From positions 1,296,390 through 1,360,389 of the forward strand of contig KZ111150.1 of assembly GCA_002077045.2 (NCBI GenBank): 64,000 nucleotides of DNA, in the 5' to 3' direction. The DNA comes from Rachicladosporium sp. CCFEE 5018 (Eukaryota > Ascomycota > Dothideomycetes > Cladosporiales > Cladosporiaceae). A program made the translations under genes and the position numbers. Below, piece by piece: positions 8,891 to 17,618 of this stretch. Numbering within the stretch: the stretch's first letter is position 1; each line of letters begins with the position of its first letter. The notes under the pieces were generated by a model, which saw nothing but the letters and a program-made list of their open reading frames with translations, was not told the origin of the DNA and searched no databases.

Positions 8891-10642
8891 TCATCTCTCC
8901 TTCAACTTCCCCTTCTTTTCGTCCCAGAACCTCCAGCAGGTAACATGCATTTCCGCCCCCTCTACCCACCACTCACCAAAGCTATCCTCAATCCCCTCAT
9001 CGACTTTCGTAACTCTCTCCTCCCTCTTCAGCCCACAGAGAGCACAAGTCCGAGCCGCTGTGAAGCCTCCTGCAAGGGTGTTCAGACTCTTGATCGGCAT
9101 TGCCTCTGCAATTTCGGGCACATTTGGGAGCTTGCTCGAGACCGAACTAGCATTGATCGCTGGAACGGCACTTCGTAGTCTGCCAGCCTGAGCGCCCCAC
9201 AGGCGCAAGACATCGAGCACCTCCCTCTCCTCTTTTGCAAGCTCGCCCTTGTCAACGCCGGTCAGCTTCATGCCGCCTTGCTTTCCGGCAGGTCCGATCC
9301 GCATGCTTTGTGCGAGACGTTGGTCGCGTTTCCAGCGAAGCTTTCGGCCTGCCAGAATATGCGCCATGGCAGCGGAGTGGGAGAGGTATGCTCGCATGAA
9401 AGTATGAGTTGCCGGATGGTGAAGCAGAGTCTCTTTGTCCGAGGCTGGGAGTTTTGAGAGAGGGAGAAGAAGGTTTGATTGAGCGGAAGCTATCAGAGGA
9501 GGGAAGAGGAACAGCAGGAGAGATGGTGGTGGTACATTGCTGGGTGGCAGTGCATCGGCGGGAGGAAGTGAAAGAGAGCTTGGCAGGGACGCGTGATCTG
9601 TCGGCGACGATATGGGTGATAGCCGAGAGATCTCTTGTGTCGGCTCTGGAGTAGCAGACTCGAAGTCGTCCCACACATCGGTATCCTGTATGTTATCATT
9701 CGCCGCCGTGAATCCAGCCTTCGAGGCTAAATGTATTCCATTTGAGTATGCAGGAAACGGTGAGGGACTCTCGTCGAGGCTCAATAAGTCCGTCATAGGC
9801 GGAAGTCGGTCCTGAACTGCTGACTGCGGTGTCACAGCCGACTTACTCTGATCACTACGTGTCACCGCAGCGACAGTTTCAAAATCACCCCAATCATCGT
9901 CCTCCTCTGCCTCAACCTCGGCCTCATTCTCGCTCACACTCTCAGCATCAAAGAACACACTATGGTCCTTCGGCGTCGCATACTGTGACTTCTTTCGTAG
10001 CTTATTGGGCGATCTCGGTGGCGGCTTCGACTGTACTCTCGGACTCGGTTGTAGCGGCGCTGCCGCTTTGGACTCGCTCTCAGCGGCCATCTGCGCAGCT
10101 ATGAGTTTCTTTGAGTAAGCCATCGCAGCCTCCGGATCGTTCGCAAGGTCAACGGTCAGATCGTCTGCGCCGGCATCGTACTCGTCGTCGTCGGCAGAGA
10201 ACAGAAAGTCCATGTGTCCTGCGAAGGGGTGGGCACCTGTCTTGGGCTTGTCTTGGGAGACTGGCTTTGGCTTGAAAGGCAGGGGTCTCGGCGGGATCGA
10301 TCGCACTTCCGACTTTGAGGGTGCTCGAGGTGCAGGCTTTGTTTGCGGTGCGGTTGTCGTAGACGCATTCAAACTCAGCGGTACCGGGGCCGACTCGTTC
10401 GACATCCGGGCTTGATTGCTATTCTCCACTTTGACGGGCAACGGAGTATCCTCCACGCTCGCCGCATCCTCGAAGTCTCCGAAGTCATCCTCGTCGTCTG
10501 GTAGGTCCAGTGCTGGCGATACCTGAGCTTGCGGAAATAATCTGGTGATTGACGATCCTAGAGTATCCCAGTCTGTCTTCGGCTGGCCCTGGTTCGTCGC
10601 AACGTCGTCATCGCCAAAGGCTGCGAAGAGATCTTGCGACAT
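8891..10642 (-). CDS. putative AP-1 accessory protein with aftiphilin/Laa2-like ear-binding motifs
   Basis: This is a single-exon frame of 583 residues from an ATG at 10642. The first two-thirds are disordered and carry acidic aromatic motifs: DDFGDFEDA near 52-60, DDDWGDFET near 250 and DVWDDFESA near 325. Motifs of the DFGDF/WxxF type bind the gamma-ear of clathrin adaptor AP-1 in aftiphilin and gamma-synergin, and a similar motif occurs in yeast Laa2. The C-terminal third is helical. It ends in a conserved-looking Cys/His module: CALCGLKREE, then EWWVEGAEMHVTCWRFWDE. A role in trans-Golgi/endosome trafficking is inferred from the motifs only; the C-terminal module is unassigned. The gene is divergent from the SLS1-like gene across a 303-nt intergenic region. 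Confidence 0.6.
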   Translation of the reverse strand: MSQDLFAAFGDDDVATNQGQPKTDWDTLGSSITRLFPQAQVSPALDLPDDEDDFGDFEDAASVEDTPLPVKVENSNQARMSNESAPVPLSLNASTTTAPQTKPAPRAPSKSEVRSIPPRPLPFKPKPVSQDKPKTGAHPFAGHMDFLFSADDDEYDAGADDLTVDLANDPEAAMAYSKKLIAAQMAAESESKAAAPLQPSPRVQSKPPPRSPNKLRKKSQYATPKDHSVFFDAESVSENEAEVEAEEDDDWGDFETVAAVTRSDQSKSAVTPQSAVQDRLPPMTDLLSLDESPSPFPAYSNGIHLASKAGFTAANDNIQDTDVWDDFESATPEPTQEISRLSPISSPTDHASLPSSLSLPPADALPPSNVPPPSLLLFLFPPLIASAQSNLLLPLSKLPASDKETLLHHPATHTFMRAYLSHSAAMAHILAGRKLRWKRDQRLAQSMRIGPAGKQGGMKLTGVDKGELAKEEREVLDVLRLWGAQAGRLRSAVPAINASSVSSKLPNVPEIAEAMPIKSLNTLAGGFTAARTCALCGLKREERVTKVDEGIEDSFGEWWVEGAEMHVTCWRFWDEKKGKLKER

Positions 10643-10945
10643 TCCAGCGTTCGGTCAAGATGGTATCGCTGAGTGTCTCATCTAGTGCTCGAAGAGGTTG
10701 GTCCGGGAGCCGGTAGTGTTTGCAAGCATCCAATTGTGCCAGACCGAACGGATCGATTCCGAGTATGTCGACAACCTAGACTCGAACGCACTTGATCCGA
10801 ATTAGGTGACGCGAACGATGACCATGGTATTTATTGGTGCTTATGGCAACTCGGAGGTGTAGTTGGAAACGCCAAGCACCATGGCCGACTTCAAAGTTCG
10901 AGCTTCGAACGTTTGTCGACAGCGCCATCAATACCGCGGCGATAC
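10643..10945. other. divergent promoter region
   Basis: This 303-nt region lies between two divergent start codons and should drive both the AP-1 accessory-like gene and the SLS1-like gene. No defined operator or TATA box stands out. Confidence 0.4.
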
Positions 10946-13876
10946 ATGCTGTCATCTGGCGCTCACGCAGTGCCATCCTCAGCATGTCTGAAGTCTCAGC
11001 TACGATATGTTCTCCTTGGACTACGACGGGCGCCAACAACGGGGCCGCAATACCGCCCCTTGCAAACATTCGCTGTCTCCTACCAGGAGGCCGCTACCCA
11101 GATCGTGAAGGACGAGTCACGCGATGACAGAATTCCAACCCCCCATGTCGCAGCGGGAGAGTCGTCTAATACTTCTCACGATGGGTACAGTCTCACCTTC
11201 TACACGGACAGAACTCGACGTGATCCGACAGACCGTGATACAGAGGCGGCGCAGGAGAAGCCATCGTATCGCCACTACGGCTCGAAAGGGCAAGTCACCG
11301 GCGAGGATGACCTCCGCGATGATGCGAAGAGTTCCCTTGCCTCTGAAGGGAAGACGAAACCGCTGTATCGGCACTACAGTCCCGAAGGTCGCATCATCGG
11401 GAGAGGCAAGCGGCGGCAGAGGCAGTCTTCACAAGCGTTAGAGACCTCGACAAAGCTAGACGATAGCCCGTTCAAGGTCGTATTGCTACAGGACTTGCCA
11501 GAAGAAACACAGAAACGGCTTGCTGCAAGCGAAGCGCCGATCTTGCAGCAAGACGAAGCTGGGCGGACCGTAGTGAGTGCGGCGGACATTCAAGCCGAGT
11601 TGAATAGTGTTCCCGATGAGAAGGACATCGCTGCTTCTATTGATGATCTCTGGCCTGCGAACACAATTCTGGAGGAAAAGCAGTACAGCGAGTTGGTGCA
11701 GACTCTTGTTGAACGGTATTCTACGAGCCAGCTCAGAAGATACCGTGATGCTCGGCCGCGTATTGACCGCGCTGCGCAAGACGCGCCTCCCACAGACCCA
11801 TCCGGTACGAGACCTCGACACCAGACGCCGCCTTGGCTACCCGGCACAACGCCTTTACATGTACGACGCGTGAAGGCGAGTCAGGGTACTGTAAAAAGCG
11901 CTGCGATGCACAGCAAACAGAAGATGGTCAATGACATACTACGGCGTACCTGGGACATTTCCGTCAGCTCTGAGGAACAGGCGTATGGAGAGCTAGAGTT
12001 TGGGTTGGCACATGGAAAAAGTGCACTTTTGCTTCAGCTTGATGCCAACGGACAGCCAGCTTACAGGGCCATGATAGGCTCCAAGCTGACGCTCGGAAGC
12101 TCGCGCGTGGAACATTATGCACCTGATAGCGTTCTACGCATCACGGCTCGCCGTCGCGACGCTGAGCACATCGCAGAGACTTTGCAGAACGTAGTGGACA
12201 AAGTCAGAATGCACGTTGTCAAGCTGAATGCACTTCGAAAGCCTCAGCATGGACGTGGAGGAGACGGCAACGGCGAATTGGCGATCAGCAGCAGCGATCT
12301 TGAGGTCATCGGCCAGAGGACTCGGTGTCACTTGCACTGGCAGAACGATCGCAATCTCATCATCTACAGTCTATCGTACCGAGCAGCGATGGAGGCTCGT
12401 CGTCTGGCTGTATGTCTCCTCACATCGCCGGAGGACCGGATGGGCAGCCTGGAGACTGAGCCCATCCTGGAGTCAACGCAACTTCGCAAGCGTCTTACCA
12501 CAGTACCCACAATGGGCACTACTGCACTTCACTATCGTTACCGAGGTCGTCTCTTGAGTCGGCTCTCGATGCCCGAACGCAAGGAACGGCAGAACAACAG
12601 CTCGGATCATGGCCCCATCGCGTTGCAGAGCGCAAGGCTCAAGCCCTCCAACGCTGCCGCCAAGCCACGCACCCTGCTCAAACATATGGGCGAACTTGAT
12701 AAGCTTGCTCTACCGCAGCGATCTGAGCATCCGACGTCCTACTGGAAGCAGAATGATGCCTCGCCGGGGCCTTGGGAGAGTCATATCGGACTCGATCTGC
12801 ACAAAACCGAAGGTGCTCAGCATGAAGTGCGAAGTAGAGCGGCGCAAGGCCCGAGTCCGATTCGCTCGCCTTCACAAGATCGTGTGTTTTCGCATCAAGT
12901 GCCAAAGCTGCAGACAGCTCTGTCATACTTCGTGCCGCAAGGGCAGTCTACCCTCCTGGAGGGCACCCAAGAAGTGAAAGTCGGTCCATCGCTGCATGAG
13001 CTTCCAAGCACGATTGTTGCACACTTCATACCATCGCCCTTCGCTACGCCTAGCGACGTCAACCTTCCTCGCATCGAGATGACCCTGACGCGCGGCATGA
13101 AATCTGGCAAGCATACTTTGTCACTACAGAGCATGCGCGCTATCACCCAAATGCAACAAATTGACATACCCTGCCCAGCGCACTCCGTCGATGTGCGATT
13201 AAGTCTTGAGCAGTCCACACCGTCGGACACCGAGCGCGCATGGCTCGAGCCTGAGATCAGATCCTTCGTGCAGCCTCTGGATGCGGCTTTCCGCGCCGGA
13301 GACGTTTTGACTGGAAAAGCGGAGGTGGTGTTCCAGATACTCGATCGCGCCGCGCCCACTCGTCGTGCTAAGCAGAAGAAGCTCAAGCAGGAAGCTAGGA
13401 AGGTCGAAAGTGCGACGAAAAAGCCGGATGAAGCCCAAACTTCCACTGCGACATACCTCTTCGAGCGGCTTGAGTCAAGGCAGACAACGTACTTCGTGCC
13501 GAACCCTGACGTCTTGAACGGCACTATCATCGTTGACCCAGCGGTGCAAAGGTGTCTTGCTGCCATTCCTTCCAGTATCCTCTTGCGCTATGCAGAAGTC
13601 GATGCTGGATTAATCGGTGGACAGCGGACTGAAGTTTCGCTCGTAGACGATCCTACCTCCGCAGCAGTGAAGTCCGTCGACCATGCTCCTATAACTGCGC
13701 CGTTTGGGGAGAAGGCCGTGCCCACAGACACCGGCAAGCTGCCTAAGAGCCAGGACATTCTCGTTGCTACTTCGAGCCTGGTGGAGCTTGCAACGCTGGC
13801 GAACCGGGGCGAGCTTGAAACTTTGAAGATGCCGAGGAATTCTCTTGACTGGGATGATGAGGAGACTGGATTGTAG
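10946..13876 (+). CDS. SLS1-like mitochondrial inner-membrane-bound regulator
   Basis: This single exon encodes 976 residues from the ATG at 10946. The frame is open slightly upstream, but only from non-ATG codons. The N-terminus is rich in Ser, Ala, Arg and hydrophobic residues with no acidic residue for about 60 positions, as expected of a mitochondrial presequence. Mid-protein, the segment MVNDILRRTWDISVSSEEQ and the following domain resemble the fungal SLS family. In yeast, Sls1 links mitochondrial transcription and translation at the inner membrane. Upstream are repeated motifs of the form YRHYGSKGQVTGE and YRHYSPEGRIIGR. The protein is longer than yeast Sls1 (643 residues), which is usual in Pezizomycotina. 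The assignment is by pattern memory and not by alignment. Confidence 0.62.
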   Translation: MLSSGAHAVPSSACLKSQLRYVLLGLRRAPTTGPQYRPLQTFAVSYQEAATQIVKDESRDDRIPTPHVAAGESSNTSHDGYSLTFYTDRTRRDPTDRDTEAAQEKPSYRHYGSKGQVTGEDDLRDDAKSSLASEGKTKPLYRHYSPEGRIIGRGKRRQRQSSQALETSTKLDDSPFKVVLLQDLPEETQKRLAASEAPILQQDEAGRTVVSAADIQAELNSVPDEKDIAASIDDLWPANTILEEKQYSELVQTLVERYSTSQLRRYRDARPRIDRAAQDAPPTDPSGTRPRHQTPPWLPGTTPLHVRRVKASQGTVKSAAMHSKQKMVNDILRRTWDISVSSEEQAYGELEFGLAHGKSALLLQLDANGQPAYRAMIGSKLTLGSSRVEHYAPDSVLRITARRRDAEHIAETLQNVVDKVRMHVVKLNALRKPQHGRGGDGNGELAISSSDLEVIGQRTRCHLHWQNDRNLIIYSLSYRAAMEARRLAVCLLTSPEDRMGSLETEPILESTQLRKRLTTVPTMGTTALHYRYRGRLLSRLSMPERKERQNNSSDHGPIALQSARLKPSNAAAKPRTLLKHMGELDKLALPQRSEHPTSYWKQNDASPGPWESHIGLDLHKTEGAQHEVRSRAAQGPSPIRSPSQDRVFSHQVPKLQTALSYFVPQGQSTLLEGTQEVKVGPSLHELPSTIVAHFIPSPFATPSDVNLPRIEMTLTRGMKSGKHTLSLQSMRAITQMQQIDIPCPAHSVDVRLSLEQSTPSDTERAWLEPEIRSFVQPLDAAFRAGDVLTGKAEVVFQILDRAAPTRRAKQKKLKQEARKVESATKKPDEAQTSTATYLFERLESRQTTYFVPNPDVLNGTIIVDPAVQRCLAAIPSSILLRYAEVDAGLIGGQRTEVSLVDDPTSAAVKSVDHAPITAPFGEKAVPTDTGKLPKSQDILVATSSLVELATLANRGELETLKMPRNSLDWDDEETGL

Positions 13877-14105
13877 AAGTAGTGTGAGGTGATAGCTACT
13901 CAACATTCACAGTCCCACGTCACTTGGCCTAGTCAAAGACGGTAGTACTACGCACCATTACACGACTTGAGTGGAGGGCAGAGTAGCGGTCGTGCCTTCT
14001 GCCCGCTTCATCCCTCACCTAAATTGACTTCTGCATCCTCATCCGTGCTGCATTGTCTCTGGCAACACCGCGTCACGAAGTCTTTCGATCGTTGCTACAA
14101 TTACC

Positions 14106-14986
14106 ATGGAGAGCTCAACATCGCCCGCCGCGAGCAGATACTTCAACCAGCCAGGCCTGTCTGACATCACGCTCAAGTTCGGGCATCAGCAGGTCTACGC
14201 GCATCGCTATGCACTCTGTGTCAACTCTGAGTACTTCCGCAAATTACTTGTTGGCGATTTTGCGGTCAGTCTAGCATGGCAAGTCCTAGCCCAATATACT
14301 GAATACTGCCGTAGGAAAAGGAGAGGAAGGAAATTACACTTGTCGATGACGACGAAGACGCAATGCTAGCCATGCTGCGTCACATATATCAATTACCCTA
14401 CCTGCCAGCTACCGAAGGAGAGACAACCGCTCTACCGCATGCTCGTGTGTATGTCGTCGCGGAGAAGTACGGACAGGTAGACCTCAAAGCTGCCGTCTTC
14501 GAGCGACTCTTCACTGGTAAAACACCCTGGAAGGCCGCATGGAGATCTCTCACATCGGATGCCGATGACACGCTTCGCGTAATATTCTCGCAAATCCCGG
14601 CCGAAGACAACCTGCTGCGACCGGCATTGGCGAAATTCTGCGCTGAGAAGATGGGAAAATGGGCTTCGGACAAGGAGAAGCTCGCATTCAAGCGTCTGCT
14701 TGCAGACACACCAGACCTGGCGGCCGAGGTACTCTATAACGTGGCTCAGTCTCTCAACGATACCATCAAGGTGTTCAGCTGTCCATTCTGTCAATTTCAG
14801 CGTATCGAGTTCACCCGCGTGGACGACTTTGACCATGACCTGGGCTTGTGCGAGTTCCCAAATTGCAACAAAGACATTACTTATGCGCTGGCCGACCGAA
14901 GAAACTGGGCGACGTATCAAGAGAGGTCGGGTCTCGAGTGTGACATGCCATTGACCGCACGTTATGAGGCCGATGAATCGGACTAG
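14106..14986 (+). CDS. BTB/POZ domain protein
   Basis: Two exons (14106-14264 and 14315-14986) join in phase 0 through a 50-nt intron (GTCAGT donor, GCCGTAG acceptor) to give 276 residues. Residues about 15-50 contain the BTB core: SDITLKFG...VYAHRYALCVNSEYFRKLL. Then come the acidic DDDEDAMLAMLRHIYQLPY and the helix with AEKYGQVDLK. BTB domains mediate dimerisation and often bind cullin-3. Fungal members of this size usually have no kelch or other effector domain, so the partner is unknown. Near the C-terminus four cysteines (SCPFCQF and LCEFPNC) may bind zinc. Confidence 0.85.
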
Positions 14987-15428
14987 AGCTAAGGGTTTGC
15001 GTGTCGCTATGCGATCACACAATTGTGATGGCGATTCACAAGCATAACCTCCGAGATGGTTTGGGCATCTTGCTGGAGAGTCCATCTCTGATGATATGGC
15101 CTCTGATAGTGTTTACATGTAGCGGTCTTCGAGTGCTCGCAGGCCGATACGGCTATCACAGTGTATATCACGCTGACGCTGAGAAAACGGACGCACGGGC
15201 AGAGCAGGCAATGCAATGTATGAGATCAGACTTTCGCCGATCACTGCGTGAAAACACAGACGGTTCTCTCAATCTGTCATCCATCGTCCATCTCTTTTTG
15301 TACACTCTTTAGTTCTTTAGCCCTTATCTATCGTCGGTCAAGCATTTCTCAATCAACTCGGTAGCCTTCACCAGGTCTGCCATACTACTATATCGTCATT
15401 GAAATTCCAATTCCGCGCGCCCGAAGAC
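14987..15428. other. promoter region of the NPF-repeat gene
   Basis: This 442-nt spacer follows the BTB stop codon. About 184 nt just before the NPF-repeat ATG (roughly 15215-15405) are absent from block B. A short palindromic CACAATTGTG lies near 15018-15027. No coding signal is seen. Confidence 0.45.
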
Positions 15429-16436
15429 ATGGATCCCTTCGGTTTCCCCATGGGCATGCAAGGCTTCCCGATGACTCCAGGTGGCATGAATCCCTTGATG
15501 ACTTCAGGCGGTATAAATCCTTTCAACCCTTCCAGACCATCACTTCCAAATATGGCGACAGCCTTGGGTCCACCCCCCCTGAGACCGCCAGGGGCCATGA
15601 ACCCGTTCGGCCCTTTTAGTCCCTCACCTCAGATGATGAATCCCTTCGGTCCTCCATCAGGCATGTCACCTTTCGGCCCCTCTGGAGCAGGCATGATGAC
15701 ACCGAATCCCTTTGGCCAGGCGCCGATGCCGATCAATCCATTTGGGACGGGCATGATGACGCCGGAACTGAATCCTTTCGGCCCTGCATCGATGCCGATG
15801 AGTCCATTTGGGACGGGCATGGGAACACCCGGCGGGCTGAGCTTCGGCTCTGGTGGGTTCGGCGGGATGACGCGAGGTGGTATGGGTGGTGGCGGCATGG
15901 GCGAATTGGTCGAGATGATGATGCTTGCTCAACTTGATGATTTCGGTGGTGACTGGCGTCAGAGGCGTGGAGGCGGGGCTAGAGGCGGGAGGAGGCGCAG
16001 GTACGACGACATGGACGATGAAGACTGCGGCATGCCGCGCAGAGGCAGAATGCCGCGTCCGAGAGATGGAGGTGGAGGCCGCACGCCGGTGGGATTGGGT
16101 GGTGGTATGCTGCCCGAGATGGAAGAAATGTATTGTGCGTTGCCACCAGGAACGCCTGGCGGATTTCGGACGACTCCAGGTCTATCTCGACATCGGCCTG
16201 GTGATCTTCGTGCGCGCGGTCCATCTCGCAGGAGAATGGGTGGCGGATTTGGCGGCTATCAGCGACTATGTGCGCTTATGAGACGGCGTAGCAGCGGTGG
16301 GAGTAAGCCTCTGAGAGCATGGAGTTTTGGTATCTCACGCCTGAAGATTTTAGTAATGAACAAATTTGCAGACTCCGTGCCTGGCTTTCACGTCACTTGC
16401 AAAAACCAATCTCGACTTAGCATAGGATCGACCTAG
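15429..16436 (+). CDS. NPF-repeat, glycine/arginine-rich low-complexity protein
   Basis: The ATG at 15429 opens 335 residues. The first half is a repeat of Met/Pro/Gly-rich units containing NPFGP-type cores, with six Asn-Pro-Phe tripeptides plus SPFG variants. NPF is the ligand motif of EH domains in endocytosis, so EH-domain binding is possible. The second half has RGG-like stretches (RRGGGARGGRRRR) and an acidic patch, DDMDDED, as in RNA-binding low-complexity proteins. Block A reads past the position where block B has TAG after GGGFGGY, which adds about 50 residues here. I do not recognise a named family. The block-B copy is broken. Confidence 0.6.
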   Translation: MDPFGFPMGMQGFPMTPGGMNPLMTSGGINPFNPSRPSLPNMATALGPPPLRPPGAMNPFGPFSPSPQMMNPFGPPSGMSPFGPSGAGMMTPNPFGQAPMPINPFGTGMMTPELNPFGPASMPMSPFGTGMGTPGGLSFGSGGFGGMTRGGMGGGGMGELVEMMMLAQLDDFGGDWRQRRGGGARGGRRRRYDDMDDEDCGMPRRGRMPRPRDGGGGRTPVGLGGGMLPEMEEMYCALPPGTPGGFRTTPGLSRHRPGDLRARGPSRRRMGGGFGGYQRLCALMRRRSSGGSKPLRAWSFGISRLKILVMNKFADSVPGFHVTCKNQSRLSIGST

Positions 16437-16486
16437 GTCACCCAGTTCCGGAAAACCAGGTCCGCGTGGCGAGCGACAGATCATGG

Positions 16487-17155
16487 TCACTTCGTCCCAG
16501 CCGCAGCTTCCCTCTCCCTCTTCTTTCTTTCACGCGCCTCTCGCTTCACTCTCTGCTCGTCCGCCGAGTTCTTTAGCAGCTTCAGCTCCAGCTCGTGCTG
16601 CTCCGTGAGCGCCTTCAGCTGAGAATGAATCTTCGTATTATGCTCCACAGCTTTCTGCCGATCCAGCATCTGCTTCTTCAGCAGCTCCAAGTTGGCTTTG
16701 ACATCCTTGTCTTTAGCTACTTTCAGTTGTGCAGAATTCTGGACTTCACCGTGACGTGATGTAAAGTCTTCGGCGAAAGTGTCCATTTCGGGGTCAAGAC
16801 CTGGTCCCCCTTCATGATAGCCTCCAGGGTGGGTAAGTAGGATACCAGGAACCTGACTGGCATAAATGCGGCGCGGATCGTCAAGAGGTAGTGGAAGATC
16901 TGTCTCTGCAATCACCGGAAGACTTTCCCATAAGATATCCGCAGCACGGACAGAGATGCCTTCCTGTAGTTGCTCGTTGCTGCCCTCAGGGATCACGCGA
17001 ATGCCTTTCTTGGCATTTGGATCAGGATGCAGCGTGATATGCATGATCGCATTCTCGTAGGCTTCATTGTACGGCAGATCGTGCGGGACATAGCTTGCGT
17101 AGCGGCCATTTGATGAACTGCCAGCTGGTGATGCGGTTCCAGTGGGGGAGCCCAT
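16487..17155 (-). CDS. coiled-coil protein of unknown function
   Basis: This is a single-exon frame of 222 residues from an ATG at 17155. An upstream TTG-started extension exists, but block B has its ATG at the same place, which supports this start. The N-terminal 20 residues are Ser/Gly/Pro-rich. A globular middle contains HITLHPDPNAKKGIRVIPEG and RRIYASQVPGILLTHPGGY. The C-terminal 80 residues form a long charged coiled coil ending in a basic run. It is intact in both A and B. No family is recognised. Confidence 0.7.
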   Translation of the reverse strand: MGSPTGTASPAGSSSNGRYASYVPHDLPYNEAYENAIMHITLHPDPNAKKGIRVIPEGSNEQLQEGISVRAADILWESLPVIAETDLPLPLDDPRRIYASQVPGILLTHPGGYHEGGPGLDPEMDTFAEDFTSRHGEVQNSAQLKVAKDKDVKANLELLKKQMLDRQKAVEHNTKIHSQLKALTEQHELELKLLKNSADEQRVKREARERKKREREAAAGTK

Positions 17156-17618
17156 TTTGGGCTTCGGCAACTTTGGTATCGACGAAGGAATGGAGACCTT
17201 TTCATTTAATTCCAGTACACTCGCTGCTGCTCCTACGCTGATACTCTGATATTGCTCGTAGAGGGGAATGTTGGGGTTCGAGGCATCTTTCCGACCCTTG
17301 TGTGAACGATTCCGGAGACTGCCGCGCTACTGATTAATCTCGGACGTCCGCTGCTAATATTATGCTGATATTATGCTGATTTGCGATGGTAAGTCTGCTA
17401 TCACCAATGCGTCGAAATCAATTGATCGCATTTTGGAGTATATGATTGATGTAGTCGAGCACAAAAGCAGGTTCAGAAGGTGCTTAGTCAGCGAGCTTCG
17501 AGCGGTCTTGCCACGCCATGCAGCCGTTCATAGTCTCTCCGTTGATGTAGCAGACAATTCGGTCATCGATATCTATTCAGAGGCGCAATTACGAACGCAA
17601 TGCTAGGACAACAGCTCT
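17156..17618. other. divergent promoter region
   Basis: This 463-nt region lies between the divergent starts of the coiled-coil gene and the PXA gene. It is AT-richer than its neighbours, with a directly repeated TATTATGCTGAT near 17358-17382. No gene is seen. Confidence 0.4.
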
